DNA of 64,000 nt from Paenibacillus pedocola (GCF_031599675.1 NZ_CP134223.1:3720001-3784000), one strand, 5' to 3'; shown: positions 44,194-53,580, counted from the first letter of the stretch. Notes: generated by a model not told the origin, from the letters alone. Program-made: numbers and translations.

Positions 44194-45276
44194 TCAGTCC
44201 ATATACAGCAGCACTGTTCGAATCTGCTCTGCCGCCCGTTTATTCTGTTGATCCAGCGGGTCAAGTGAAATATTGCTAGTAATAATGATCAGGCCTTGAT
44301 AATAGTAAATTTGTTTCTGGATAATATTCATCACGGCTCTGAGCGGTACAAAGGTCCGTCCATTTCGGATCTCAACCTTTGGAATGAAGGTCTTCTGATT
44401 ATGATATTGCACGGTGGCTTCCAGCTGCTTGGAATTGACGCTAATTGAAGCACCGAACTTGGCAGCAATAAATTTCAGGGGAACCATCGTTGTACCTTCC
44501 CTGAGGTAGGGCACCACACTGGAATTAGCAGCATCAATCGCAGACTTATTACCTTTAACCAGCACAGTAGAGTGTCCGATTGACAGTACAACAGCATCCT
44601 GCAAAATATCATCCACTAAGTCATTCAAGGCCGGCTGCCCGGCACTCTGGCACGAGCTGCCCTTATACAACACCATATAGTCGGTGATGATATCTATCGC
44701 TTCTTGTCTCATATCCTTGGTCAGCTTTGTATCGTTAAGCACCTGCTCCGTTATGACCCAGCTGCAGTCTATATTCTGCTGCGATTCCGCCAAGGCTTTG
44801 ATCAAGGCCACCGTCAGGCTGTCCGGCAATGCCTTCTGTGCTGCAGTAATCCAGGTGATATCCGGGTCCAGATAATGGTCCAGCACCTTAAGGTAGCCGA
44901 TAACAAATATCTCCGGCGCACTAAGCTTAGACTTGTCTAATGCCGCGGTTGATTTGCCGTATACCAGCTGCGCATATTCCTCCGCATGCTCTTTATCCGA
45001 CCAGCTTATATCGGCATACAGAGCATTCATTACAGCTGCCTTCTCATCCAGCGGATGGTTAGGGGATACCAGAAAGTCTGCTACAGTGCGGCTTAACCCG
45101 TTTTTCTCGGCATCGGCTACGATATCCACATCCAGATAGGCCTTATAAATGGCGGTTGATGTAACGGGAGAATCCGCATAGACAAGCGACGTCCCTTTTC
45201 CCAGAAACAGGCCTGACACAATCAATGATACCGCGATGACCAGTTTGCTCAAACGGGAGTTCAACAGGGTGTTCAT
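44194..45276 (-). CDS. Secreted protein with C-terminal stalk (copper amine oxidase N-like) domain
   Basis: 360 residues from ATG 45276 (AAGGAGGA six bases upstream, whereas an ATG two codons earlier abuts it). A signal peptide (about 1-35) ends near YADS. The middle 200 residues are helical with no family I recognise (KAYLDVDIVADAEKNGLSRT...), and the C-terminus is a stalk-type domain: REGTTMVPLKFIAAKFGASISV and EIRNGRTFVPLRAVMNII. That domain is very common in Paenibacillus exported proteins and usually mediates surface attachment or assembly. Function unknown. Confidence 0.8.
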   Translation of the reverse strand: MNTLLNSRLSKLVIAVSLIVSGLFLGKGTSLVYADSPVTSTAIYKAYLDVDIVADAEKNGLSRTVADFLVSPNHPLDEKAAVMNALYADISWSDKEHAEEYAQLVYGKSTAALDKSKLSAPEIFVIGYLKVLDHYLDPDITWITAAQKALPDSLTVALIKALAESQQNIDCSWVITEQVLNDTKLTKDMRQEAIDIITDYMVLYKGSSCQSAGQPALNDLVDDILQDAVVLSIGHSTVLVKGNKSAIDAANSSVVPYLREGTTMVPLKFIAAKFGASISVNSKQLEATVQYHNQKTFIPKVEIRNGRTFVPLRAVMNIIQKQIYYYQGLIIITSNISLDPLDQQNKRAAEQIRTVLLYMD

Positions 45277-45409
45277 ATACATTCCTCCTTATGCTATATT
45301 TAGCTGACGTGGTACAAAGATGTGCTCTTAAAACCTTAACCAGAGATGATTTCCGGCAATCTCACCCGGGTTAAGAGCCTAATCTTACTTGTAAAAGGGG
45401 GTTTAAAGC

Positions 45410-46030
45410 ATGAATGAAGAAATACTAACTACCTTTGATGATTATGGCGTTGTTACCGGTGCTGCCCCCCGCGATGAGGTGCACCGTCTGGGACTGTGGC
45501 ATGAGACCTTTCACTGCTGGTTTGTCGGCCAGGAGCCTGAGGGTTTATCCATTTACCTCCAGCTGCGCAGTGAACAGAAGCGGGACTATGCGGGGCTGCT
45601 GGACATTACCGCAGCCGGACATTTGCTCGCCCATGAGGTTCCGGAGGACGGTATACGTGAAGTACAGGAAGAGCTGGGTATCCTGGTGACTTATCCGGAG
45701 CTGGTTCCGCTCGGGATCATTCCATATACGATGGATAAGGAAGGTTTCCTCGACCGTGAACGGGCCCACGTGTTCTTGCACAAGAACACTCTGCCTTTGG
45801 AAGCCTTCAGCCTGCAGCAAGAGGAAGTAGCCGGAATCGTGACCGCCAGCTTTGCAGACTTCTGCAAGCTCTGGGGAGGCGAAACGGCGTCCATCCGTAT
45901 CCGCGGCTACCGGATGGACGGGAACACACGTGAGCCTATCGACGAGCTGGCCGATATCAGCCGCTTTGTCCCTCATGAAGCAAGCTATTATTTGCAGATC
46001 ATCGCAGGCATTTCCGCCACTTTTGCTTAA
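45410..46030 (+). CDS. Nudix hydrolase (IDI/YfcD-like)
   Basis: This 206-residue protein has the Nudix box GHLLAHEVPEDGIREVQEELGI and the flanking YLQLRSEQKRDYAGLLDITAAG typical of the isopentenyl-diphosphate isomerase-like Nudix subgroup. The box has six rather than seven residues between the first Glu and the REV motif, as is common in this subgroup. The substrate is unknown. It is separated from the MFS gene by only 36 bases, so the two may be co-transcribed. Ribosome site AGGGGGT. Confidence 0.88.
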   Translation: MNEEILTTFDDYGVVTGAAPRDEVHRLGLWHETFHCWFVGQEPEGLSIYLQLRSEQKRDYAGLLDITAAGHLLAHEVPEDGIREVQEELGILVTYPELVPLGIIPYTMDKEGFLDRERAHVFLHKNTLPLEAFSLQQEEVAGIVTASFADFCKLWGGETASIRIRGYRMDGNTREPIDELADISRFVPHEASYYLQIIAGISATFA

Positions 46031-46066
46031 TTATACCAAATTACGTACTGGATGATGGAGATTCCA

Positions 46067-47347
46067 ATGACCAAAACGCGTCTTAGCCCATCCTTTTATT
46101 ATTTATGGGGGACCCAATCCGCAGCGAATTCTGCAGATGTCCTCTACATTATGGCCTTAACCGTACTGGTGCTGGACCATACGGGCAGCCTGATCTCGGC
46201 CACACTGGTCCCGCTCTTCCGTTCACTCTCGCAAATGCTAAGTGGGCTGATCGCGCCTCTCCTGATTGCACGGTTTAACCTTTCCCGGCTGCTCCTGCTA
46301 TCCCAGAGCGGACAATTTCTGTTTTTTGCGGCAATGGCAGTTTACTTGGGAGTCCAAGGCAGCGGCGCTTCACTGTTTATTTTGTTTACGCTAAATTTTG
46401 CCATGTCTTTCCTGGATGGCTGGACAGTTCCGGCGCGCAATGCGCTAGTACCACGGCTTACCAGCTCTCGTGAAGGACTGCTGCGGGCCAACGGCCTATT
46501 ATCCGTCAGCGACCAGATCGTGCAGTTTGCCGGTTGGGGACTCAGCGGTATTATCAGTGTCTGGATTGGAACAACCTCTACCCTCCTGCTAACCGCAGTT
46601 ATCTATGCTTTGGCAGCCCTGTTCACTATGCGGATTAAAGAACCGCAAACCGGAATGGAGACTCACAGTCCTTCCGATAATGCTGCCGGGAGCCTGGCTG
46701 TTCCTTCCAGAGGGTCGGTCTTGACAGAAGGCTGGAAGATCATCTGGCGAACGCCAAGTCTGCGGGCATTAACCGCGATTGACGCCATCGATATGCTCGG
46801 CGGCTCGGTATGGGTCGGTGCATTTACACTGTCTTTTGTGCAGGAGGCGCTGGGACAGGGTGAAGAATGGTGGGGATTTATTAATTCCATTTATTTTGCC
46901 GGCACGATCGGCGGGGGACTGCTGGTGATCTCGGCGGTCCGGCGGATCGGCAGCAGGCTGCTGCGCTATATGCTGATTGGCATGGCCGGTTACGGCCTGC
47001 TTACTTTTCTGTATGCCATCAACACCCATCTGATTGCCGCATTGATACTCGTACTGGCGATGGGACCATTCGCCGAGCTTAGCGCCGTGACCCGCAGAAC
47101 ACTGGTCCAGCACAGCGTGAACAGTGAGCAGCTGCCAAAAGTATTGTCCGCACAGGCCGCAATCCTCCATCTGTTCTTCTGCATCTCCCTGCTTGGCATG
47201 GCCTGGGCGGCGGAAACCTTCGGCATTGTGAAGCTGTATGTCTTTGCCGCCTGCCTGACCTGCTCGGCTGTTGTCGTCGGGATTATATATGCTAAATCTC
47301 TGCGGAACGTCGAAGAGAATTCCTCCAGAAATGAACAGACTCATTAA
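46067..47347 (+). CDS. MFS transporter
   Basis: About 426 residues; I use the ATG at 46067 (GGAG six bases upstream) rather than the earlier ATG at 46052. It has about 12 membrane segments, with a central cytoplasmic loop near EPQTGMETHSPSDNAAG. It resembles the MFS_3 (EntS-like) drug/siderophore exporter subgroup (LVPLFRSLSQMLSGLIAPLL, TSSREGLLRANGLLSVSDQI). The substrate cannot be assigned. It follows the Nudix gene. Confidence 0.88.
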   Translation: MTKTRLSPSFYYLWGTQSAANSADVLYIMALTVLVLDHTGSLISATLVPLFRSLSQMLSGLIAPLLIARFNLSRLLLLSQSGQFLFFAAMAVYLGVQGSGASLFILFTLNFAMSFLDGWTVPARNALVPRLTSSREGLLRANGLLSVSDQIVQFAGWGLSGIISVWIGTTSTLLLTAVIYALAALFTMRIKEPQTGMETHSPSDNAAGSLAVPSRGSVLTEGWKIIWRTPSLRALTAIDAIDMLGGSVWVGAFTLSFVQEALGQGEEWWGFINSIYFAGTIGGGLLVISAVRRIGSRLLRYMLIGMAGYGLLTFLYAINTHLIAALILVLAMGPFAELSAVTRRTLVQHSVNSEQLPKVLSAQAAILHLFFCISLLGMAWAAETFGIVKLYVFAACLTCSAVVVGIIYAKSLRNVEENSSRNEQTH

Positions 47348-47413
47348 ACGGGCACCGGAGCCACGGGGCTGATCAACTCTCTGCCTTCAAAAGAATCATC
47401 CGCTCCAAATGAC

Positions 47414-47446
47414 AAAAAGGGCTATTGCTATCCGCAGCAATGGCCC
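47414..47446 (-). terminator. Intrinsic terminator after the coiled-coil protein gene
   Basis: GGGCTATTGC and GCAATGGCCC arms (one G-T pair) are followed by TTTTT on the minus strand. The hairpin may also stop the convergent MFS transcript. Confidence 0.7.
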
Positions 47447-47461
47447 TATTTACGGTTAAAG

Positions 47462-47836
47462 TTAAATCAGTGCGTTGAAATGGCCCTCCGAGTCCACTGT
47501 AGCCGTCCGGGGATCGGCCAGACCGATGCCCTTAAAGCCCCCTTTTCCCAAAGTCTTCCAGATTGGGGGCTGATCTTGCAGGGAAGCGGATACCACATCA
47601 ACGGATGTGCTGCTCCCGACTTTTCGCGCGAGCTGGGCCTCTAACAGCCGGATTTGCCGCTGCAGCTGCTCCCGGCGGTTAATTGTCTGCACCACGTCGC
47701 TCTGCTCCGCATTCACCTTGTCCAGCTCCATCATCAGCCGGTCGCGCTGCTTCTCCAGGGAACTGACATCACTCTGAGTACCGCCGTAGGCCGCAATGGC
47801 CTGCACCGGGCTGATTCCGGATAATGCTTGTGACAT
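47462..47836 (-). CDS. Small coiled-coil protein, FlxA-like
   Basis: About 124 residues from one of two adjacent ATGs (47836/47839) preceded by GGAGGGGGAG. A long coiled coil (SSLEKQRDRLMMELDKVNAE, then EQLQRQIRLLEAQLARK) is followed by a Gly-rich tail (LGKGGFKGIGLADPRT). The layout resembles FlxA-like proteins, whose function is not established. No signal peptide. Confidence 0.65.
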   Translation of the reverse strand: MSQALSGISPVQAIAAYGGTQSDVSSLEKQRDRLMMELDKVNAEQSDVVQTINRREQLQRQIRLLEAQLARKVGSSTSVDVVSASLQDQPPIWKTLGKGGFKGIGLADPRTATVDSEGHFNALI

Positions 47837-48123
47837 CATAGTCTCCCCCTCCATTTCCATAACTTCTATTAATCTCTATTACCCGGCTGTGCCCGCCATG
47901 ACAACATCCCAGCCGTTTCCCGGCGAAAATCATTTCATAAAATATCGTTTTCCCCGTTCCATAAGATGCATGCACCGCACCGGAAATTATGCTAGCATAA
48001 CATTTATAACAAGCCACAATATTTGAGGTGATCGGAATGTTAGAACGTTCCATGGAGAATGTAATGGAATCTGTGAAGGGAAGGAGTGATGTGTAGAAAA
48101 AAAAAGAAATGAGGATGATTATA

Positions 48124-48975
48124 ATGAGTGCAACCCATACGATTAAAAGCGATGGATTTGAACTGAATTATTGTGTTAAAGGAACTGGAAAGCCGGTTTT
48201 GGTGATAGGCAGCAGTGTTTATTATCCTCAACTATTCCCGGAAGATTTATATGATACCTTCCAGTTTATTTTCCTTGATCATAGAGGATTTGTGAAGCCG
48301 CCCCGTATACTGCAACCCGAAGATTATAGATTGGACAAAGTATTAGATGATATAGAGACAGCAAGACAGGAGCTTAATTTAACCCATTTCATCCTGCTAG
48401 GGCACTCAGGGCATGCGTTCATGGCCTTGGAATATGCCAAAAAGTATCCCACCCATGTCCATAAAGTTGTCTTATTAAACTCGGCACCAACAAACAGCGA
48501 GGAAAGACAGCGTCAAAGTTTTGACTTTTTTAATGAGACGGCAAGTCCAGAGAGAAAAAAGCAGCTTGAGCTGGATATTGCTCTGCTAGAAAGTGACATT
48601 CAGAAGGATCCTGAACGGCGGTTCATTCATATGTGCATCCGGATGAGTGCCCAAAGCTTTTATGACTATACTATTGATGCAGCTTATATGTGGAAAGATG
48701 TTTACACGAATATGCCAATCATCGATCATCTGTGGGGGGAAGCTTTCGGAGAATTGAACCTGATCCAATCTCTTGCTACCCTTAATAAGCCGGTATTTAT
48801 CGGTTTAGGAAGGTATGATTATTTGGTAGCCCCTGTTTCACTTTGGAATGCTGTAGATGAAACCTATGGGCACGTGAAAAAAGTAATTTTTGAGCATAGT
48901 GGTCATAATCCGATGTTTGAGGAACCCCAAACCTTTGATAGAGAATTACGACGGTGGATTCTTGAGGACAATTGA
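48124..48975 (+). CDS. Alpha/beta hydrolase
   Basis: 283 residues from ATG 48124 (GAGGAT upstream; an ATG five codons earlier lacks a ribosome site). It has the complete fold with LDHRGFVKPP, nucleophile Ser in LLGHSGHAFMAL, Asp in GLGRYDYLVAP and His in EHSGHNPMFEEP. Similar to proline iminopeptidase-like hydrolases, but the substrate is not determinable. Cytoplasmic. It is A/T-richer than most of the window, which may reflect transfer. Confidence 0.87.
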   Translation: MSATHTIKSDGFELNYCVKGTGKPVLVIGSSVYYPQLFPEDLYDTFQFIFLDHRGFVKPPRILQPEDYRLDKVLDDIETARQELNLTHFILLGHSGHAFMALEYAKKYPTHVHKVVLLNSAPTNSEERQRQSFDFFNETASPERKKQLELDIALLESDIQKDPERRFIHMCIRMSAQSFYDYTIDAAYMWKDVYTNMPIIDHLWGEAFGELNLIQSLATLNKPVFIGLGRYDYLVAPVSLWNAVDETYGHVKKVIFEHSGHNPMFEEPQTFDRELRRWILEDN

Positions 48976-48993
48976 GGCTTTCCTTTGATAACG

Positions 48994-49025
48994 AAAACAC
49001 TAAGTTCATGCTTAGTGTTTTTTTA
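48994..49025 (+). terminator. Intrinsic terminator after the hydrolase gene
   Basis: AAAACACTAAG and CTTAGTGTTTT arms with a short loop are followed by a T-run. Confidence 0.88.
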
Positions 49026-49080
49026 TTGCCTGCCTTATAAATAGGCGCATCAACAGTTAATCTACTGGATCAACACAGCA

Positions 49081-49108
49081 AAAAGAACAGCCGATGGCTG
49101 TTCTTTTT
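49081..49108. terminator. Intrinsic terminator, likely bidirectional
   Basis: AAAAGAACAGCC and GGCTGTTCTTTT arms around a three-base loop lie just downstream of the minus-strand Gly/Pro-rich gene. Confidence 0.85.
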
Positions 49109-49119
49109 CGCCGCCTGCC

Positions 49120-49494
49120 TTAGAAGCAGGTGAACGAGCTAATCCGGTTCAAATCGATGCCGAAATACCCCCAGAAGAACCCAAACCATCTGAACCCTGC
49201 AACAGAATTACGTCCGACGAATACCGGGAAGAACCAGAATTGCTCGCCGTTATTCAGCCAAATATAGGTGTTGCGGAACAGGCAGCGTCTGATCCCGCCA
49301 GGGTCGACGGCATATGGGGTGGCCGACATTTGCGGTACGAATTGCGGCGGCGGAGCCGTCGGCGCTTGAACGCCCCCCGGTGCACCTCCCGGAGTTCCTG
49401 GAAATCCGCCTGGCCCCCCCGGTCCTCCTGGTCCTGGTCCGCCCGGGAACCCCGGAAATCCTCCGCCGGGTCCCGGTGTTGGAAAAAATCCCAT
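49120..49494 (-). CDS. Small Gly/Pro-rich (collagen-like) protein with conserved aromatic C-terminal domain
   Basis: 124 residues. Residues 1-45 are almost only Gly, Pro and Phe (GPGGPGGPGG blocks), then a short Pro-rich linker, then a conserved-looking C-terminal domain rich in Phe, Trp and Tyr (RNTYIWLNNGEQFWFFPVFV, then RWFGFFWGYFGIDLNRISSF) with two cysteines (in RRCLFRN and at the end, FTCF). The pattern recalls small spore-coat or surface proteins of Bacillus relatives. The repeats do not keep a strict Gly-x-y register throughout, so a true collagen helix is doubtful. Ribosome site AAAGGAG. Confidence 0.75.
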   Translation of the reverse strand: MGFFPTPGPGGGFPGFPGGPGPGGPGGPGGFPGTPGGAPGGVQAPTAPPPQFVPQMSATPYAVDPGGIRRCLFRNTYIWLNNGEQFWFFPVFVGRNSVAGFRWFGFFWGYFGIDLNRISSFTCF

Positions 49495-49617
49495 ATGTGA
49501 TCGCTCCTTTCATTGAGTAGGCATAATCATCATATGTATTCGCGGAGAAGGCGCTTGGGCGGATTCCATGGAAATGTAAATTTTCTCGAGTTGCTAAACC
49601 CTCTTTGGAGAAATAAC

Positions 49618-50874
49618 TTATGCAGCTTCAACCGAGTGTGTATCCGCTTGCTTGCGCCGAAAGAACGGCTTGCCCTTCGACCAGTTGATGAACGGCTGCT
49701 CTATGACATAATAAGAGATCGTTGCGGCCGCATACGAGATTGCGACAACGGATATACTGATCCCCAGCCATCGCCACACGTCAACGATCCCGAAATAGTG
49801 ATAATCCTTAATGCCGTACTTTTCTATTAACGTAATGAACAAATAATGCCAAATATACAGGCCGAATGAAACTTTCGCAGTATATCGGAAAAAGCGGTTA
49901 TCCAGCCATCGCCCTAACATCACGCTGAACGGTGCCGACAACAGCACGACCCCGAACAAAATGGCATAAGCGGGAAAATAGTACGGTTGATGCTGGAGGC
50001 TGAAGTCAAATTCGCCTTGATGGCGCATACGCCAGATTAGCAAGCCTGCAAGCACTAAGGCGGCTGCACCGGCTGCGTCAAACAGCCCGAGCTTGCGCAG
50101 TCGCTCAATTGCGGTGCCGCGCTGCAGAATCGCGACAGTTACGCCCGCCGCCAGGATGCCGATGGTAAAGTGGCCGAAGAATCCGATAGGATTGTAATTC
50201 GGCATCCAGTATTTCGCACCGCCGAGCTGACCATAATCCCAGCCTCGGCCATTCTCGCCAGGCGTAAACCAATGGTGTACAAGTGAGTTGGCGACCAGCA
50301 TCAATCCAAACGTGACGACCCAGAACATGATCGCCTTTCCGAAGGAACGCCGCTTGCTGAGCATAAACAATAAAGCCATAAATAAAGGCATAAGTATGTA
50401 GCAGAACACCTCGAAGCTTATCGACCAGAATGGCCCATTTAAGTCGGACGGAAAAAACGTGGTATAGTGGAAGCCCGTCGTAAACGTAAAACCCGTTAAG
50501 ATTCGCCGCCACAAGAACTCTGTAGGAATGTCCAGCCTCCATACAAGCAAAAGGCAAACCAAAAACGAAACATAATAGCCGGGCATAATTCTTGCAGCGC
50601 GACGAACTGCATATTTTCGGATACTAGGATACGCCTCATTATCCAAATACGCGCTCCAAAAGGGGAACGACAACAAAAATCCGCTTAACACGAAAAACAG
50701 GCTGACCCCGCTGTTCCCAAGCAGGACAACCGACTGCACTTCTTGAAGCCAATGTTTTTGCGCGGGCATCGCCAGACGTTGTGATACATGATGCAGGATG
50801 ACGGACAGGCAAGCGATCGCACGAACGCCATCCGCTCCCGTTAATTGGGTGCTGCCTAACCTAAACTTTGACAT
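49618..50874 (-). CDS. Acyltransferase family 3 (OafA/YrhL-like) membrane protein
   Basis: This 418-residue protein has about ten membrane segments. The hallmark His lies in GVRAIACLSVILHHVSQRL near the N-terminus, followed by GVSLFFVLSGFLLSFPFW and RRAARIMPGYYVSFLV. These enzymes O-acylate extracellular polysaccharide, lipid or cell-wall sugars. It lacks the SGNH domain of the longer forms. The acceptor is unknown. It is a lone gene between the Gly/Pro-rich protein and the LysR regulator. Confidence 0.9.
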   Translation of the reverse strand: MSKFRLGSTQLTGADGVRAIACLSVILHHVSQRLAMPAQKHWLQEVQSVVLLGNSGVSLFFVLSGFLLSFPFWSAYLDNEAYPSIRKYAVRRAARIMPGYYVSFLVCLLLVWRLDIPTEFLWRRILTGFTFTTGFHYTTFFPSDLNGPFWSISFEVFCYILMPLFMALLFMLSKRRSFGKAIMFWVVTFGLMLVANSLVHHWFTPGENGRGWDYGQLGGAKYWMPNYNPIGFFGHFTIGILAAGVTVAILQRGTAIERLRKLGLFDAAGAAALVLAGLLIWRMRHQGEFDFSLQHQPYYFPAYAILFGVVLLSAPFSVMLGRWLDNRFFRYTAKVSFGLYIWHYLFITLIEKYGIKDYHYFGIVDVWRWLGISISVVAISYAAATISYYVIEQPFINWSKGKPFFRRKQADTHSVEAA

Positions 50875-51096
50875 CTGCTATTCCTCTTTTCCGAATTGAC
50901 TTCCCGACAAATGATGCCCGCTACTCCAACACTTATATTCGCTCTGTACATCAATTTCAGGTACTCCTATTTTTCCATAAATCATTGGAAAATCCTTCAA
51001 GGATTATGCTATTAAGTTAAAAATATAACACGTTTTGAAAGATTTTGGATATTCCTAAACCTGTGAGTGTAAACTAACTCAGTCCCATTAGAACAT

Positions 51097-51999
51097 TTAT
51101 TTTCCTGTCCGTCCTTTCGACTGCTCCCGGACAAGTAGGAGGAATGCTGACGCTGCCGGCGACAACGTCTCCTGCTTCCGGGTACAGACAGCAATCGGAT
51201 TCAGCAGCGAAGCGCCGTTGACCATCACACGCTCCACTTCTCCGCGCTCAACATTGTCTTTTACGGCCAGGGAGGAGATAAAGATGGCTCCGTAACCCGC
51301 CATGACGGCCCGAACCATCTCGTTCACCCCGTTAAATTGCAGGCCGACCTTGGGAGGATTCACATTCAATGCCCGGCACAAGGAAAATAGACGTTCCCGG
51401 GTGGAGCTTCCCTCTTCACGCAGAATGAAGGGAACCTTCATCATTTCCGCTAATGTAATTTCCTTCCCGGCGTAGGGATGGTTTTTGGGAACGATAAACC
51501 AGAGTTCATCCTCCAGAAGTTCCTCCCATTCGATGCCCGGCTGCTCCTCCCAGCCGCCTCCGTAGACGGCTACCTCCGCATCGTACTGCAGCAGCCCCTC
51601 CACCGCTTCCCGGGAGTTGGCCGTGGTCAAGACCACCTCCACGGAAGGATGCTTCTGTTTGTATAGAGCCAGCCATTCCGGAAGCAGCAGATTGGCTGGC
51701 AGATAGGTGGCGACGATCCTCAGGATACCGCTGAACCCGGCCTTGTATTCCCGGACCACTTCATCCAGCTCACGCTCCAGCGCAAACAGGCGTTTGGCGT
51801 GGCTGGCCAGCATCCGGCCTGCATCGGTCAATAGAATGCCACGCCCTTTGGAGGCCAACAGCTGGATGCCCAGCTCCTTCTCCAGGTTGCGTACCTGGGC
51901 CGTAACCGCAGGCTGGCTGATCCGTAGTTCCTCCGCGGCGCGGGTGACCCCGCCTTTTTCAGCGATGGTGTGGAATATTTTAAGGGCGTGAAGATTCAT
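51097..51999 (-). CDS. LysR-family regulator divergent from pyruvate kinase
   Basis: This 300-residue protein has an N-terminal LysR helix-turn-helix (LKIFHTIAEKGGVTRAAEEL, then SQPAVTAQVRNLEKELG) and a C-terminal co-inducer domain (about 88-290). The domain resembles the CysL/CbbR branch (GFSGILRIVATYLPANLLLP, then WEELLEDELWFIVPKNHPYAGKE). It is divergent from pyk with an inverted repeat between, so control of pyk is likely, which would be an unusual arrangement. Confidence 0.9.
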   Translation of the reverse strand: MNLHALKIFHTIAEKGGVTRAAEELRISQPAVTAQVRNLEKELGIQLLASKGRGILLTDAGRMLASHAKRLFALERELDEVVREYKAGFSGILRIVATYLPANLLLPEWLALYKQKHPSVEVVLTTANSREAVEGLLQYDAEVAVYGGGWEEQPGIEWEELLEDELWFIVPKNHPYAGKEITLAEMMKVPFILREEGSSTRERLFSLCRALNVNPPKVGLQFNGVNEMVRAVMAGYGAIFISSLAVKDNVERGEVERVMVNGASLLNPIAVCTRKQETLSPAASAFLLLVREQSKGRTGK

Positions 52000-52027
52000 A
52001 AGATGACCTGCCTCCTACATCAAAATT

Positions 52028-52070
52028 GATGAATAACGAAAATATATATATTTTTCTGATGAATCGTTAT
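52028..52070. promoter_or_regulatory. Inverted and direct repeats, candidate LysR operator
   Basis: ATAACGA (52033-52039) and TCGTTAT (52064-52070) form an inverted repeat; TGATGAAT also recurs directly at 52028 and 52058, 30 bases apart. The AT-rich core between them is ATATATAT-like. It lies between the LysR and pyk genes. Confidence 0.55.
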
Positions 52071-52139
52071 GCTTTATTGTATGAGTTAGAGAAAACATTC
52101 ACAAGAGTTCAACGCTAAATATAAGGAGAGAAAAAAGCC

Positions 52140-53570
52140 ATGCGCAAAACTAAAATCGTCTGCACCATCGGTCCCTCCAGCGAAAGTCCCGAAATGCTCC
52201 GGAAGCTGATCCAAGCCGGTATGAACGTCGCCCGCCTGAACTTCGCCCATGGAGAGCTGGACGAGCACGCGGAGCGCATCCGCCGCATCCGGGAAGCAGC
52301 CAAGGAGCTGAACCAATATGTTGCCGTCCTGCTCGACATTAAAGGCCCGGAAATCCGCATCGGCAAAATGGCCTCGGACTACGCGGAGCTGGTAGCGGGT
52401 GAATCCGTGGTTCTAACCACCGAGGAAGTGCTCGGCACCAAGGAACGCATTCAAATCACCTACAAGCAGCTGCCCCAAGATGTGAAGCCCGGCAGTATCA
52501 TCCTGATCGATGACGGTCTGATCCGTCTGGAGGTTGTAAGGGCTGAAGGCAGTGAGATCACTTGCCTCATCAAGAACGGCGGCAAGCTGAAGCAGCGTAA
52601 GGGCGTCAACGTTCCCGGCATCAAAACCAGCCTTCCCGGCGTAACCGAGAAGGACATCCGGCACATCAAGTTTGGCATTGAGCAGAACATCGACATCATC
52701 GCCCAATCCTTCGTCCGCAAAGCCGAAGACATCCTCGAGATTAAACATATCCTTAGCGAACACAAGGCCGGCCATATCCAAGTCATCGCCAAGATCGAAA
52801 ATGACGAGGGCGTGGAGAATCTGGACGCCATCCTGAGCGTAGCCGACGGCCTGATGGTAGCCCGCGGCGACCTGGGCGTAGACCTGCCGGTGGAGGATGT
52901 GCCGCTGGTTCAGAAAGATATGATCAGGAAGTGCAACCTGGCCGGGAAACCGGTCATCACCGCAACTCACATGCTGGAGTCCATGCAGGTGAACCCGCGT
53001 CCGACCCGTGCGGAAGCGGGCGACGTTGCCAACGCCATCTTCGACGGCACTGATTCCGTCATGCTGTCCGGCGAATCCGCCGCAGGCAAGTACCCGCTGG
53101 AGTCCGTCGAGACCATGGCCCGCATCGCCGCCCGCGCCGAGTCGGTCATGGGAGATTACGGCCGCTGCAGCTGCAATGGTGACGCGGCTGCCACCGACGT
53201 AACCGGTGCCATCGGCGAAGCTGTTGCCCGCACGGCTCTCATGCTCTCCGCCAAGGCCATTCTCGCCCTGACCGAAAGCGGCTTTACCGCCCGGACCATC
53301 GCCAAGCACAAGCCGGCTGCACCGGTCATCGCCGTATCCACCAAGGAGAGCGTACTGTACGCCCTGTCCTTGACCTGGGGTGTAACCCCGCTGCTCCGCA
53401 GCGAGTCCGCTTCCAGCACAGACGCAGCCGTAGCAGCCGCCGTTGAACTGGCCAAGTCGGCCGGTTACGTACAAGACGGCGACCTGGTGGTCATCACTGC
53501 AGGTGTCCCTGCAGGCCGCACCGGAACCACCAACCTGCTGCGGGTTCACAAAGTAGGCGAAGCGCTCTAA
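52140..53570 (+). CDS. pyk: Pyruvate kinase, short form
   Basis: 476 residues, lacking the extra C-terminal PEP-utiliser-like domain of the usual Bacillus-type enzyme. It catalyses phosphoenolpyruvate plus ADP to pyruvate and ATP. The family signature is present (KTKIVCTIGPSSESPEML, ARLNFAHGELDEH, LLDIKGPEIRIG, MVARGDLGVDLPVEDVPLVQ). Two slight departures: NFAHG for the usual NFSHG and ATHMLESM for the common ATQMLESM. Codon use is strongly biased to C and G at third positions, as in highly expressed genes, and the opposite strand is open for 378 codons as a by-product. Ribosome site AAGGAGA. Most likely a second, regulated isozyme; this needs the rest of the genome. Confidence 0.93.
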   Translation: MRKTKIVCTIGPSSESPEMLRKLIQAGMNVARLNFAHGELDEHAERIRRIREAAKELNQYVAVLLDIKGPEIRIGKMASDYAELVAGESVVLTTEEVLGTKERIQITYKQLPQDVKPGSIILIDDGLIRLEVVRAEGSEITCLIKNGGKLKQRKGVNVPGIKTSLPGVTEKDIRHIKFGIEQNIDIIAQSFVRKAEDILEIKHILSEHKAGHIQVIAKIENDEGVENLDAILSVADGLMVARGDLGVDLPVEDVPLVQKDMIRKCNLAGKPVITATHMLESMQVNPRPTRAEAGDVANAIFDGTDSVMLSGESAAGKYPLESVETMARIAARAESVMGDYGRCSCNGDAAATDVTGAIGEAVARTALMLSAKAILALTESGFTARTIAKHKPAAPVIAVSTKESVLYALSLTWGVTPLLRSESASSTDAAVAAAVELAKSAGYVQDGDLVVITAGVPAGRTGTTNLLRVHKVGEAL

Positions 53571-53580
53571 AAAGTAAACA

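Noticed and set aside
49370..49490. GC-rich repeats that could be a mobile-element end or frameshift
   Set aside because: They are the Gly/Pro codons of the small surface-like protein and stay in one frame.
52413..53549. A 378-codon open frame opposite pyk
   Set aside because: It is a by-product of the strong C/G third-position bias of pyk. Its protein is low-complexity in Gly, Asp and Val with no ribosome site or family match.
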